A stretch of DNA of 64,000 nt. Source: Flintibacter faecis (GTDB lineage Bacteria; Bacillota; Clostridia; Oscillospirales; Oscillospiraceae). Made by a program: the position numbers and the translations under genes. Position 1 is the stretch's first letter. Every line of letters starts with the position of its first letter. Positions 16,842-25,291 of the stretch are shown here, one piece after another. The notes below the pieces were generated by a model that saw only the letters and a list, made by a program, of their open reading frames with translations, made no database searches and was not told the origin of the DNA. Where the stretch lies: NCBI RefSeq assembly GCF_014287875.1, contig NZ_JACOPN010000006.1, positions 62,001 to 126,000 of the forward strand. Reading direction: 5' to 3'.

Positions 16842-17672
16842 TTATTTGCCCACCACAGCGTCATACAGCTGGTTTCTGGACAGTCCCAGGGTCTTGGCCG
16901 CCTGCTTCACCGCGTCCCGCTGAGAGGTCCCCTGGGCTATCAGCTCCTCCACCAGGGCCTGTCCGTCCTCCAGGGTGGCCTCTTCCTCCCGCTTGGGGGG
17001 CGCCCCCCGGACCACCAGGACAAACTCCCCCTTGGGCGGGTTCTCCCGGTAGTATTCCTCCGCCTGGCCCAGGGTGGTGCGGCGGATCTCCTCGTGGAGC
17101 TTGGTCAGCTCCCGGCACAGGGACACGGGCCGGTCCGCTCCAAAGGTTTGGCACAGGTCCTTCAGGGTGGCCTGGAGCTTGTGCGGGGCCTCGTAAAAGA
17201 TCATGGTCCGCTCCTCCTCCCGCAGGGCATCCAGGTGGGTCCGGCGGTTTTTCTTGTTCATGGCCAAAAAGCCCTCGAACGTAAACCGCCCGGTGGGCTG
17301 GCCGGAGGCGGCCAGGGCCGTGACCAGGGCGCAGGGGCCGGGGATGGTCACCACCGGGATACTCTGCTGGGCACACCGGGCCACCAACTCCTCGCCGGGG
17401 TCAGAGATGGCGGGCATCCCTGCGTCGGTGACCAGGGCGCAGTTCTCCCCCGCCAGCAGCCGGTCGATCACCGCCTGTCCCCCCGTCTCGGTGTTATGCC
17501 GGTGATAGGTCACCATGGGCTTTTTCAGCCCCAGGTGGTTGAGCAGCTTGATGGACACCCGGGTGTCCTCCGCCGCGATAAAGTCCGCCTGTTCCAGCGT
17601 CTGGGCCATACGCTGGGAGATGTCCCCCAGATTGCCGATGGGGGTTGGGACCAGATAGAGTGTACCTGCCAT
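16842..17672 (-). CDS. rsmI: 16S rRNA (cytidine(1402)-2'-O)-methyltransferase RsmI
   Basis: RsmI methylates the ribose of C1402 in 16S rRNA using S-adenosylmethionine. The 276 residues match the tetrapyrrole-methylase-like fold: TLYLVPTPIGNLGDIS at the start, then AAEDTRVSIKLLNH, LVTDAGMPAISDPGEELV and the glycine-rich GPCALVTALAASGQPT. The C-terminal helix-turn-helix-like tail (TSQRDAVKQAAKTLGLSR) is normal for the family. The start is ATG 17672 after GAAAGGAGC. The gene is divergent from the TrmN6-like methylase; in many Firmicutes the two are neighbours in one operon. Confidence 0.94.
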   Translation of the reverse strand: MAGTLYLVPTPIGNLGDISQRMAQTLEQADFIAAEDTRVSIKLLNHLGLKKPMVTYHRHNTETGGQAVIDRLLAGENCALVTDAGMPAISDPGEELVARCAQQSIPVVTIPGPCALVTALAASGQPTGRFTFEGFLAMNKKNRRTHLDALREEERTMIFYEAPHKLQATLKDLCQTFGADRPVSLCRELTKLHEEIRRTTLGQAEEYYRENPPKGEFVLVVRGAPPKREEEATLEDGQALVEELIAQGTSQRDAVKQAAKTLGLSRNQLYDAVVGK

Positions 17673-17789
17673 GATATGCTCCTTTCGCCCGCCAAACAAA
17701 ACAGCAGACGTTGTTTTTCATTTATTATAGCACAGGCCGCCCCGGTTGTGGTATATTCTTTTCACGGACCACGCAAGGAGGCGGCAAAT

Positions 17790-18428
17790 ATGCACATTGA
17801 ATACTTGGACCCCTATACCCTCTCCTGGCCGGAGGGGGTGTTCCCCCTGGGGAGCGACGCCCTGGCTTTGGGGGAGTTTGCCACGGTACGCCGGGGCTGG
17901 CGGGTGTGCGACCTGGGCACGGGCAGCGGGGCGCTGCTCCTTCTGCTGGCCCGGCGGGCACCCGACCTGGCCCTCTCCGCCGTGGAGCGGGACCCCCTGG
18001 CCGCCCAGACCGCCCGGGACAACCTGGCCCAAAACAGCCTGACGGGGACGGTGGTCACCGGGGACCTGCGGGACAGGCTCCTCCCGGCGGGGCAGTTTGA
18101 CCTGGTGGTGTCCAATCCGCCTTATTTTCCGGTGAACGCCGGGGGCAGCGGCGGCCCGGAGCGCAGCGAGGCGTTCTGCACCCTGGAGCAGCTGTGCGCC
18201 GCCGCCGGATACCTGGTGAAAAACGGGGGCCGCTTCGCTCTGTGTCACCGGCCGGAGCGGTTGGCCGACCTGCTCTGTTCCCTCCGGGCCCACGGCCTGG
18301 AGCCCAAGCGCCTGACCCTTCTCTCCCACAGTCCAAACCACGCCCCCTCCCTCCTGCTGGTCGAGGCGGTGAAACAGGGCAAGCCGGGGGTGAAAGTGGA
18401 GACGCGCCTTCGCGTGAGAGATGAGTGA
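17790..18428 (+). CDS. TrmN6/YfiC-like tRNA adenine-N6 methyltransferase family protein
   Basis: The 212-residue class I methyltransferase has the SAM motif VCDLGTGSGALLLLLA (motif I) and the amino-methylase motif VVSNPPYF (motif IV). These, and the N-terminal PLGSDALALGEFA segment, match the tRNA1(Val)-adenine-37 methylase family. ATG 17790 follows CAAGGAGGCGG; reading open further upstream (to 17094) is antisense to rsmI and not real. The stop codon lies within a repeat hairpin. The exact tRNA target is inferred from the family. Confidence 0.85.
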   Translation: MHIEYLDPYTLSWPEGVFPLGSDALALGEFATVRRGWRVCDLGTGSGALLLLLARRAPDLALSAVERDPLAAQTARDNLAQNSLTGTVVTGDLRDRLLPAGQFDLVVSNPPYFPVNAGGSGGPERSEAFCTLEQLCAAAGYLVKNGGRFALCHRPERLADLLCSLRAHGLEPKRLTLLSHSPNHAPSLLLVEAVKQGKPGVKVETRLRVRDE

Positions 18429-18468
18429 TGAGTTAGGAGTGATAAGCTGCAACTCCTATCTCATCACT
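18424..18468. repeat. Imperfect inverted repeat, GATGAGTTAGGAGT type
   Basis: AGTGATGAGTTAGGAGT (18424-18440) and ACTCCTATCTCATCACT (18452-18468) pair with one mismatch, and TCCTAACTCCT follows. It includes the stop codon of the methylase gene. Short TTAGGAGT-rich repeats of this kind look like dispersed intergenic elements. Confidence 0.55.
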
Positions 18469-18488
18469 CCTAACTCCTACCTCAAAAG

Positions 18489-18536
18489 AGCCGCCCCCAG
18501 CTGCCGTATCACAAGCGGCAGCCGGGGGCGGTTTTG
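18489..18536. terminator. Bidirectional terminator between the methylase gene and obgE
   Basis: CCGCCCCCAGCTGCCG and CGGCAGCCGGGGGCGG form a strong stem with a T run on the plus strand. The obgE stop codon is adjacent. Confidence 0.8.
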
Positions 18537-18537
18537 C

Positions 18538-19818
18538 TCAGCGCTGATATTCAAATTCCAGGTCGTACATGGAGACGATGTCGCCGTCGCGGATGCCCAT
18601 CTCCTCCAGCTTGTCGAACAGGCCGGACTGGCGGAGCATCCGGTCGAACCAGTTCCGGGACTCGAAGTCGGAGAAGTTCACGTTGGCGATGAGCCGCTGG
18701 AGCCAGGGGGCCTCCACCACCCAGGTCTCGTCAAACTGCTGGATGTTCACCTCGCCGGAGGTGTCCACCTCCGGGGGCCGCTCCACATAGGTGGGCTCAT
18801 ACACCACCACGGCGGGCAGCTGGGCCAGCTCCTGGGCGGCCCGCTTCACCAGTTCCCGCACCCCCTGGTGGGCGGCGGCAGAGATTTCAAAGAGCTCATA
18901 GCCCTTGCCCTCCACATGGGCACGCAGCTTCTCCAGCAGGCTGGGGTCGGTCATGATATCCACTTTGTTGGCCGCCACGATCATCTTTCGGGAGGCCAGC
19001 TCCGGGGAGTACTGCTCCAGCTCGGCGTTGATGGCCTCAAAATCCTCCACGGGGTCCCGGCCCTCAGAGCCGGACACGTCCACCACATGGATGAGCAGGC
19101 GGCAGCGGTCGATGTGCCGCAGAAAATCGTGGCCCAGGCCGGCGCCGTCCGCCGCCCCCTCGATGATGCCGGGGATGTCGGCCATGACGAAGGAGACCCC
19201 CTCCTCCACATACACCACGCCCAGGTTGGGGAACAGGGTGGTGAAGTGATAGTTGGCGATCTTGGGCTGGGCCCGGCTGACCACCGACAGCAGGGTGGAC
19301 TTGCCCACGTTGGGGAAGCCCACCAGACCCACATCGGCCAGCAGCTTCAGCTCCAGCACCACATCCCGGCTCTCCCCGGGCAGCCCCGCCTTGGCAAAGC
19401 GGGGCACCTGGCGGGTGGGGGTGGCAAAGTGCTTGTTGCCCCAGCCGCCCCGGCCGCCCTTGCACAGGATGAAGGGCTGCTCGTCCGACATATCCTTGAT
19501 GATCTCCCGGGTCTCTGCGTCCCGGATGATGGTGCCCCGGGGCACCCGCAGGATCAGGTCGGCCCCGTCCTTGCCGGTGCACCGCTTGCCCTGGCCGTCC
19601 ATGCCGTTTTCCGCCACATACTTGCGCTTATAGCGAAAGTCCATCAGGGTGGACATGTGGTCGTTCACCATGACCACCACATTGCCGCCCCGGCCGCCGT
19701 CGCCGCCGTCAGGGCCGCCCGCGGCCACATATTTCTCCCGGTGAAAGGAGACCACGCCGTTGCCGCCGTTGCCGGAACGGACGGTAATGCGTGCGGTATC
19801 TACAAAAGGCGCTGCCAT
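18538..19818 (-). CDS. obgE: GTPase ObgE/CgtA
   Basis: This essential GTPase acts in 50S ribosome assembly and stress control. The 426 residues have all three parts: the glycine-rich Obg domain (RSGNGGNGVVSFHREKY, GGDGGRGG), a G domain with GFPNVGKSTLL (G1), DIPG (G3) and ANKVD (G4), and the C-terminal OCT domain ending DLEFEYQR. The extra C-terminal domain is typical of Gram-positives. ATG 19818 follows GAAGGAGG. It lies downstream of rplU-prp-rpmA as usual, but a PPC-domain gene and a terminator come between. Confidence 0.96.
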   Translation of the reverse strand: MAAPFVDTARITVRSGNGGNGVVSFHREKYVAAGGPDGGDGGRGGNVVVMVNDHMSTLMDFRYKRKYVAENGMDGQGKRCTGKDGADLILRVPRGTIIRDAETREIIKDMSDEQPFILCKGGRGGWGNKHFATPTRQVPRFAKAGLPGESRDVVLELKLLADVGLVGFPNVGKSTLLSVVSRAQPKIANYHFTTLFPNLGVVYVEEGVSFVMADIPGIIEGAADGAGLGHDFLRHIDRCRLLIHVVDVSGSEGRDPVEDFEAINAELEQYSPELASRKMIVAANKVDIMTDPSLLEKLRAHVEGKGYELFEISAAAHQGVRELVKRAAQELAQLPAVVVYEPTYVERPPEVDTSGEVNIQQFDETWVVEAPWLQRLIANVNFSDFESRNWFDRMLRQSGLFDKLEEMGIRDGDIVSMYDLEFEYQR

Positions 19819-19851
19819 AGGATGCGCCTCCTTCCATGATAAATTAGAATA

Positions 19852-20274
19852 TTAAAAGTCCAGCAGATTCAGCCCGATCCGGTCGCTGAATCTGCGCCCC
19901 ACCTGTCCATCCCAGGTCTGGACGAACAGCTCCGCCGTGGCGCTGATGACGCACTTGGCCAGGTGGCCCGCATACACCTCGCCGGTGGTGGGGCTGCCGA
20001 AGGTGATGTGCAGATGGAGATAGGGTTCCCCGTCCTTCCGGGTGATACTGCCCACCAGAGAGGCGATCTCATACTCCCCCTGGCAGTGCCGGGCCTGAAA
20101 CTGCTTCTCTGCGTTGTTGAAGATGCCAACGGTGATGTCGTTGGCCGCCCCCAGTCCGGTAACGCTGGCCAGTTGAATATTCTCCTGCTCCGCCAGACGG
20201 GTGAGACCGTCCACGATCTCCTCCCCCGGGTCCAGCCGCAGTACATAGCCCTGGGAAAATTTCCGATATTCCAT
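19852..20274 (-). CDS. PPC domain (DUF296) protein
   Basis: The 140 residues match the PPC/DUF296 domain: YVLRLDPGEEIVDGLTRLAEQENI at the start, SVTGLGAANDITVGIFN, then LHLHITFGSPTTGEVYAGHL with the conserved histidines that bind metal in bacterial homologues. In plants the domain occurs with AT-hooks; bacterial single-domain versions have no firm role. ATG 20274 follows GGGAGGAGGG. It is inserted between rpmA and obgE, behind a hairpin, which is not the usual order. Confidence 0.85.
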   Translation of the reverse strand: MEYRKFSQGYVLRLDPGEEIVDGLTRLAEQENIQLASVTGLGAANDITVGIFNNAEKQFQARHCQGEYEIASLVGSITRKDGEPYLHLHITFGSPTTGEVYAGHLAKCVISATAELFVQTWDGQVGRRFSDRIGLNLLDF

Positions 20275-20298
20275 CAAAAGCCCTCCTCCCTGAAAAAA

Positions 20299-20330
20299 GA
20301 AGCCGCAAACGGTTTCCGTTTGCGGCTTTT
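20299..20330 (-). terminator. Hairpin after rpmA
   Basis: AAAAGCCGCAAACGG and CCGTTTGCGGCTTC form a perfect stem followed by TTTTTT on the minus strand. It ends the rplU-prp-rpmA transcript, at least in part. Confidence 0.8.
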
Positions 20331-20341
20331 GTCAGCAAAAA

Positions 20342-20629
20342 TTACTGGGCAATCTCCTCAACGATGGAGACCTGCTTGCGATCCTTGCCCAGACGCTCGA
20401 ACTTGACCTTGCCGGCCTTCAGAGCGAACAGGGTATCATCGCTGCCCTTACCCACGTTGACACCGGGGTGAATGTGGGTGCCGCGCTGGCGGACAATGAT
20501 GTTGCCGGCCAGAACGAACTGACCGTCGCCCCGCTTCACGCCAAGGCGCTTGGCCTCGGAATCGCGGCCGTTACGGGTGGAACCAACGCCCTTTTTGTGG
20601 GCGAAAAACTGCAAACCGATATTCAGCAT
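20342..20629 (-). CDS. rpmA: 50S ribosomal protein L27
   Basis: The 95 residues match L27, with the basic [16 protein letters not shown] stretch and [13 protein letters not shown]. The first residues, MLNIGLQFF followed by AHKKG, are the Firmicutes-type N-terminal extension that Prp removes after the FF pair so that L27 can reach the peptidyl-transferase centre. prp is the preceding gene, four bases away. L27 assembles in the 50S subunit. Confidence 0.98.
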   Translation of the reverse strand: MLNIGLQFFAHKKGVGSTRNGRDSEAKRLGVKRGDGQFVLAGNIIVRQRGTHIHPGVNVGKGSDDTLFALKAGKVKFERLGKDRKQVSIVEEIAQ

Positions 20630-20633
20630 AAAC

Positions 20634-20963
20634 TTACACCTCCAAGACAGAAATATAGTCGGGGTACTCCTCAGCCAGCTGGACGAAATGGACCATCAGC
20701 GCCGTCAGAAGTGCCTGACAGGTGCTCTCGTTGGTCTGGCCCAGGCTGCTGGGGAGTTTCAGGGTGATGGATGCGTCTTTTTCCCGCACCTTCACGGCGG
20801 CCTCCAGCCCCAGTACGTCGTTAATGGCGCACTCGGTCAGGCGGACGGCACTGGTGACGGCGGCACAGACGATATCCTCGCCCTGGGGGGCGTATCCGCT
20901 GTGGCCTTTGACCTCAAAGCCCACGATGCGGCTGCCCTCGGAACAGAAGGTCACGGTGGTCAT
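20634..20963 (-). CDS. prp: Ribosomal-processing cysteine protease Prp
   Basis: The 109-residue protease cleaves the N-terminal extension of L27. The catalytic His is in VKGHSGYA and the Cys in DIVCAAVTS, as in Prp (YsxB) proteins. It lies between rplU and rpmA, the standard order, and its start abuts the rplU stop. ATG 20963 is the first codon after the rplU stop. Confidence 0.96.
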   Translation of the reverse strand: MTTVTFCSEGSRIVGFEVKGHSGYAPQGEDIVCAAVTSAVRLTECAINDVLGLEAAVKVREKDASITLKLPSSLGQTNESTCQALLTALMVHFVQLAEEYPDYISVLEV

Positions 20964-21275
20964 TTAGGCCTTGATCGCGCCGATCTGCACCTTGGTGTAG
21001 GGCTGACGATGGCCCTGACGCTTGCGGTAGCCCTTCTTGGGGGTATACTTGAAGATACGGATCTTCTTGCCCTTGCCATTCTTCACCACGGTGGCATCCA
21101 CAGAAGCACCCTCCACGGTGGGAGCGCCGAAGGTGGCCTTATCGCCATCCAGAACGGCCAGTACCTGATCGAACACCACGCTCTGACCGGCCTCGGCCTC
21201 CAGCTTCTCGATGAACAGGACGTCGCCCTCGCTCACCTTATACTGCTTGCCGCCGGTAACAATGATTGCCTGCAT
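20964..21275 (-). CDS. rplU: 50S ribosomal protein L21
   Basis: The 103 residues match L21 along the full length: [16 protein letters not shown] at the start, [14 protein letters not shown], and the basic [21 protein letters not shown] signature near the end. It binds 23S rRNA in the 50S subunit. It is first in the rplU-prp-rpmA operon; ATG 21275 follows GAAGGAG. The leader upstream is a candidate L21 autoregulatory RNA. Confidence 0.98.
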   Translation of the reverse strand: MQAIIVTGGKQYKVSEGDVLFIEKLEAEAGQSVVFDQVLAVLDGDKATFGAPTVEGASVDATVVKNGKGKKIRIFKYTPKKGYRKRQGHRQPYTKVQIGAIKA

Positions 21276-21372
21276 TTATTTCAACTCCTTCACTACGGAC
21301 TCGCTCTCCTGGGAGGGGACTTGCCTGTCCCGCTTGACCATCTGAAAATACAGATGTCCCACTCAAAGCGGC
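21276..21372 (-). ncRNA. Candidate L21 ribosomal-protein leader
   Basis: About 97 nt lie between the predicted transcript start and rplU. They contain short hairpins (ACATCTGTATTTTCAGATG; GGGACAGG/CCTGTCCC-like arms near GCGGGACAGGCAAGTCCC). Firmicutes commonly carry an L21 leader here that feeds back on the operon. I infer the family from position and length, not from a covariance match. Confidence 0.45.
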
Positions 21373-21378
21373 TCTGTT

Positions 21379-21407
21379 ATTTTATCAGCACACCCGCCCC
21401 GTGTCAA
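21379..21407 (-). promoter_or_regulatory. Promoter of the rplU-prp-rpmA operon
   Basis: On the minus strand TTGACA, 17 bases, then TAAAAT; a near-consensus promoter about 104 bases before rplU. Confidence 0.75.
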
Positions 21408-21445
21408 TAGCTTTGACCGGATTTTTGGGGAATTTTGAAATTTTT

Positions 21446-22084
21446 TTACGTCTCCCTCGGCAGGCGGCGAATATAGCCCAACAGGTTCCGGGTGATGCGC
21501 CCGGTCAGACCCCAGATCACCCGGTCCCGCCAGCGGTAGACGGGTACGGTCTCCCGCCCCAGCCGCCAGGCATAGTCCCGTGGGATACCCGCCTGCTCAT
21601 AGGGGAAGTCCGGGCCAGGTTCCGGCACCAGCTTATAGCTCAGGTCCATAGGCGGGTGGGTCAAAAGATACTCCAGGGGGACCAGAAAGGTCTCGTCCAC
21701 CTCGTCCGGGCCTGGGTGCATATGTTCCACCGCCTCCCGGTCCACCTTGGCCGCCACGGCGTGCATGAGAAAGCCCGCCCGGTGGGCGATGAAGTCCAGC
21801 CGCCCCAAGATATGGACCGCCCGGGGCGGGATGGCAAGCTCCTCCCACGTCTCCCGCAGGGCACACTCCTCCGGTGTCTCGTTCCCCTCCGCCCGGCCTC
21901 CGGGAAAGCAGATCTCCCCCGGCTGGCTGTGCATGGTCTTTGCCCGCACCTCGTACAGCAGGGACAGTCCCTCGTCCCCCTCCACCAGGGGGACCAACAC
22001 GGAGAACTCCCCCCGCTTGTCCATCAGATCGGGCTTCCGCCCCGCCAAAAGCCGGGACAGATCGTCGGTCAGCTGCTGCCCCAT
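21446..22084 (-). CDS. NUDIX hydrolase, CoA pyrophosphatase-like
   Basis: The 212 residues contain the NUDIX box GRAEGNETPEECALRETWEEL (consensus GX5EX7REUXEE). Just before it is QPGEICFPGG, resembling the CoA-diphosphatase signature (UPF0035/NudL type). It would hydrolyse coenzyme A or a related nucleotide diphosphate with Mg2+. I chose the ATG at 22084, eight bases after TAGGAGG; an in-frame ATG two codons earlier overlaps that site. It follows the ribosomal operon but is transcribed separately. Confidence 0.85.
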   Translation of the reverse strand: MGQQLTDDLSRLLAGRKPDLMDKRGEFSVLVPLVEGDEGLSLLYEVRAKTMHSQPGEICFPGGRAEGNETPEECALRETWEELAIPPRAVHILGRLDFIAHRAGFLMHAVAAKVDREAVEHMHPGPDEVDETFLVPLEYLLTHPPMDLSYKLVPEPGPDFPYEQAGIPRDYAWRLGRETVPVYRWRDRVIWGLTGRITRNLLGYIRRLPRET

Positions 22085-22104
22085 GTGCATTCCTCCTACG
22101 AGAA

Positions 22105-22173
22105 GTAGGGGCGGCTATTAGCCGCCCGTCGTTGGCGCATCGGACATCGCGGGCGGATGATATCCGCCCCTAC
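22105..22173. repeat. Palindromic intergenic repeat, family B, short copy
   Basis: Begins GTAGGGGCGGCTATTAGCC and ends GGATGATATCCGCCCCTAC; the ends pair as GTAGGGGCGG/CCGCCCCTAC. The same termini occur at 32618-32760. It lies between argS and the NUDIX gene. Confidence 0.7.
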
Positions 22174-22183
22174 TTATTATTTA

Positions 22184-23932
22184 TCACATCTTCTCCGGTG
22201 CGGACACGCCCAGCAGGCCCAGGCCGTTGGCCAGAACGGCACGGACGGTGTCGGCCAGCTTCAGGCGGGCCAGCAGCAGATGCTGCTCCTCCCCCTTGAT
22301 GCGGCAGGCGTTATAGAACCGGTGGAAGTCCCCGGCCAGGGCCACCAGATAGCGGTTGATGCGGCTGGGGTCATAGTCCCGGGCGGCCAGGTGCAGCTCC
22401 TCGGGGTACTGGGCCAGGGCCTTTACCAGGGCCAGCTCCTCGGGAGCACTCAGCAGGGCGGCATCCATGTCGGCGGCGGCGGGGACGGCGGAGCCCTCCT
22501 CGGCCAGACGGGCCGTCAGGGAGCAGATACGGGCGTGGGCATACTGGACATAGTACACCGGGTTCTCACTGTCCTGGCGCACGGCCAGGTCCAGGTCAAA
22601 GTCCAGGGGGCTGGTAGAGGCCCGGGAGTTGAAGAAGTACCGGGCGGCATCCACGCTGATCTCGTCCAGCAGATCGTGCAGGGCGATGGCCTTGCCGGAG
22701 CGCTTGGACATGCGCACGGGCTTGCCGTCCTGCATCAGGTTCACCAGCTGCATCAGCACCACCACCAGGCGCTCAGAGCCGTTCAGGCCCAGGCCGTCCA
22801 GAGCGGCCTGGAGGCGGGCCACATGGCCGTGGTGGTCGGCACCCCAGATGTTGATGGCCAGGTCAAAGTTCCGCACGGCCAGCTTGTTGCGATGATAGGC
22901 GATGTCGGCGGCAAAATAGGTGTAGAAGCCGTTGGCCCGGCGGAGCACGTCGTCCTTCAGGTCCAGCTTGTCCACCTGCTCCTGGGTCTTGCCCTCCCGC
23001 AGATACTTCTCCTTCAGCAGCTGGGTGGTGTTCAGCCACAGGGCCCCGTCCTTCTCATAGGTATAGCCGCGCTCCCCCAGCAGGGCCACCGTCTCGGCCA
23101 CATAGCCGGACTGGTGCAGGCTGGACTCGAAGAACCACTGGTCATACTCGATGCCATAGCGCTTCAGGTCGGCCTTCATATTGGGGATGTTCACGGACAG
23201 GCCGTATTCGGACAGCTTGTCCAGCCGCTCCTCCTCGGGCAGCTGAAGCCAGCTGTCCCCGTGGGCGGCATACACCGCCTGGGCCAGGGCCTTGATGTCG
23301 TCCCCGTGATAGCCCTCCTCGGGGAAAGGCACGTTCTCCTCCCCCTGGATGAGCTGGCGATAGCGGGCATCGATGGACACGGCAAACTTGTGGATCTGGT
23401 TGCCGGCATCGTTCACATAGAACTCCTTCCAGGTGTCCCAGCCGTCCCGGCGCAGCACGTTGGCCAGGGTGTCGCCCAGCACGCCGCCGCGGGCGTTGCC
23501 CATGTGCATGGGGCCGGTGGGGTTGGCGGAGACGAACTCCACCATCACCCGCTTGCCGTGGCCCTCGTCCCCGGAGCCATAGGCTGCGCCCTGGGCCTCC
23601 ACGGCGGACAGCACGTCGCCAAACCACTTGGGGCCCAGCGTAAAGTTCAAAAATCCGGGCCCGGCGATCTCTGCCTTCTGAAAGAAGCTGCCCTCCAGCT
23701 CCAGATGGTCCACAATGGCCTGGGCGATGGCCCGGGGGGCCATGTGCATGGCCTTGGCCCCGGCCATGGCAAAGGAGGTGGCATAGTCCCCGTGGGCGGT
23801 ATCCTTGGGGATCTGGATGGTGGCGTTCACCTCCACCCCGGCGGGCAGAACGCCGGCCTGGGCCGCCTTCTCATAGGCGGCCTGGGTCAGTTGGGCCACC
23901 TGCTGCCGGGCGGCCTGGATCATGTTGCTCAT
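22184..23932 (-). CDS. argS: Arginyl-tRNA synthetase
   Basis: The 582-residue class Ic synthetase charges tRNA(Arg). The N-terminal Add-1 domain precedes the ATP site SANPTGPMHMGNARGG (HIGH equivalent). The KMSKS equivalent is RMSKRSGKAI, and the C-terminal anticodon-binding helix bundle ends GLLGVSAPEKM. ATG 23932 follows AAAGGTGATAAT; longer readings into the upstream gene have no ribosome binding site. The DUF1934 gene just upstream is the usual partner in Firmicutes (ywiB-argS). Confidence 0.97.
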   Translation of the reverse strand: MSNMIQAARQQVAQLTQAAYEKAAQAGVLPAGVEVNATIQIPKDTAHGDYATSFAMAGAKAMHMAPRAIAQAIVDHLELEGSFFQKAEIAGPGFLNFTLGPKWFGDVLSAVEAQGAAYGSGDEGHGKRVMVEFVSANPTGPMHMGNARGGVLGDTLANVLRRDGWDTWKEFYVNDAGNQIHKFAVSIDARYRQLIQGEENVPFPEEGYHGDDIKALAQAVYAAHGDSWLQLPEEERLDKLSEYGLSVNIPNMKADLKRYGIEYDQWFFESSLHQSGYVAETVALLGERGYTYEKDGALWLNTTQLLKEKYLREGKTQEQVDKLDLKDDVLRRANGFYTYFAADIAYHRNKLAVRNFDLAINIWGADHHGHVARLQAALDGLGLNGSERLVVVLMQLVNLMQDGKPVRMSKRSGKAIALHDLLDEISVDAARYFFNSRASTSPLDFDLDLAVRQDSENPVYYVQYAHARICSLTARLAEEGSAVPAAADMDAALLSAPEELALVKALAQYPEELHLAARDYDPSRINRYLVALAGDFHRFYNACRIKGEEQHLLLARLKLADTVRAVLANGLGLLGVSAPEKM

Positions 23933-24008
23933 ATTATCACCTTTTCTATCAAAATCAAACTCACACATTGTTCCCGCCCCGTTGGAGCGGGAGCGCATAT
24001 CAAGGGCC

Positions 24009-24452
24009 TTACTGCCGCAGGGTGGCTCCGTCGGCCTCCCGCACCTTGATCTGAAACACGCTGCGTCCGGCGATGGCGTGGTCGATCTCGATGGCATAGT
24101 CGATCTCGATGTCGCCCCCCTTGTCGCTCAGGTCGGCCAGCAGGTGCCGGGTATTCACTCCAACGGACATTGCACCATAAGGTGTATTGTACATAGAGAG
24201 ATGCCGCCGCCCCTCCTGAAAGACCATCTGAGAGTTGAATTCCCCCATGCGCATCAGGGTCACCTGCTCCCCCTCCACCTGGATGGTGGTCAGGGTGCCC
24301 TCCAGGCCGGTGATCTCGCTCTCCTGATAGCTGAGGGTGTAACCGGCCTTGTCCTTCATCAGGCGGCCCGCCGTCACCAGTTCCACGGTGTCCGGGTCGT
24401 TGCCCTCGTATTTCTGCATCCCCTTAATGGAGATGACCACGTCTTTTTCCAT
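24009..24452 (-). CDS. DUF1934 family protein (YwiB-like)
   Basis: The 147 residues match the small beta-barrel (calycin-like) DUF1934 family: DVVISIKGMQKY at the start, YTLSYQESEITGLEGTLTTI and LMRMGEFNSQMVFQEGRRH. No catalytic role is known. It precedes argS by 76 bases on the same strand, the conserved order in Firmicutes. ATG 24452 has a GGAGGCGG-type site upstream. Confidence 0.88.
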   Translation of the reverse strand: MEKDVVISIKGMQKYEGNDPDTVELVTAGRLMKDKAGYTLSYQESEITGLEGTLTTIQVEGEQVTLMRMGEFNSQMVFQEGRRHLSMYNTPYGAMSVGVNTRHLLADLSDKGGDIEIDYAIEIDHAIAGRSVFQIKVREADGATLRQ

Positions 24453-24643
24453 TGTTCCGCCTCCAAATGGCTCTCATTCCCACGTTCGCCCAGAGACGTC
24501 CACAGGTGGGGGTATTATACACGCTTTCCCCCCGCTTGTAAAGGCTGGGGTCCAAATTCAGGCAGAGTTTATTTTATGTCATTTTCTCTGGAATGACAAG
24601 GGGAAATATTTCTGCTCTGCCCCCATTTTATTCCCTTCCCCAT

Positions 24644-24671
24644 TTGACAAATGGTTTTCCCCGACTATAAT
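24644..24671 (+). promoter_or_regulatory. Promoter of the unknown gene at 24714
   Basis: TTGACA, 16 bases, TATAAT: both hexamers match the consensus exactly. The start codon lies 43 bases downstream. Confidence 0.8.
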
Positions 24672-24713
24672 AAGAATGACTTCGTATCAACTCCGGGAAA
24701 GGAGGTCCCATCT

Positions 24714-25127
24714 ATGAACCTGGAATTGAGCAAAAAACAGTTTCGCCGTCTGCTGGACCTGGTCTACATCGGCAACTGGATTCTGAACTCCACCCGGGGA
24801 CAGGAGCGCTTTGCCGACTATGACGAGGTGGAGAGCCTGGTCTTCGCCCGGGCCGCCATAGAGGGTATGCCCGGCCTGGCCGAGCTATATCAGGGGGAGA
24901 TCGTCCCCTCCCGTGCCTTCGTGGAGGGCGGCATCCACGAGGCCATCGCCGAATACGAAAACAACGTCTTTTTCGACATCCTGGCCGAGGACCTGGCCCG
25001 CCGGGACATGGACGACGTGCCCATCGACGAGAGCAACTACGCCGAACTCACCAGCCGCATCGACGCCTACATCGCCGAATTTGAAGAACATGGCACAGAT
25101 AACGTGCTGGTGGACATCGACACCTGA
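24714..25127 (+). CDS. Conserved-looking protein of unknown function, acidic
   Basis: I do not recognise this 137-residue protein. It starts NLELSKKQFRRLLDLVYIGNWILNS, is helical and acidic afterwards (DYDEVESLV, AIAEYENNVFFDILAEDLARRD), and ends NVLVDIDT. It has no signal peptide or membrane segment. ATG 24714 follows GGAAAGGAGG, and an exact-consensus promoter and a strong terminator bracket it, so it is a real, well-expressed monocistronic gene. The N-terminal helix has the look of a DNA- or protein-binding helix, but no function should be inferred. Confidence 0.75.
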   Translation: MNLELSKKQFRRLLDLVYIGNWILNSTRGQERFADYDEVESLVFARAAIEGMPGLAELYQGEIVPSRAFVEGGIHEAIAEYENNVFFDILAEDLARRDMDDVPIDESNYAELTSRIDAYIAEFEEHGTDNVLVDIDT

Positions 25128-25140
25128 AATTTTCAGAAAA

Positions 25141-25168
25141 ACAGCCGCTGAGAAAGCGGCTGTTTTTT
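25141..25168 (+). terminator. Terminator after the unknown gene
   Basis: ACAGCCGCT and AGCGGCTGT flank a short loop and are followed by TTTTTT, 14 bases after the stop codon. Confidence 0.85.
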
Positions 25169-25174
25169 CGTCTA

Positions 25175-25203
25175 TTGACGCGATCCTGAAAACCCTTTAT
25201 AAT
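25175..25203 (+). promoter_or_regulatory. Promoter of the two tiny membrane-protein genes
   Basis: TTGACG, 17 bases, TATAAT. An 80-base AT-rich leader separates it from the first start codon. Confidence 0.75.
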
Positions 25204-25291
25204 ACAGATATAGACAATCACCATTTCAAATTTTCAAGTTATATTGGTCAATATTTATAATTCTCATACAGTCTTTGCGGAGGTGACCTCG

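Noticed and set aside
17094..17789. N-terminal extension of the TrmN6-like methylase
   Set aside because: The extension is antisense to rsmI and crosses its promoter; the ATG at 17790 has the ribosome binding site.
22157..24049. Long plus-strand open frame opposite argS (630 codons)
   Set aside because: Antisense shadow with low-complexity Gly/His/Leu content; argS has all synthetase motifs on the other strand.
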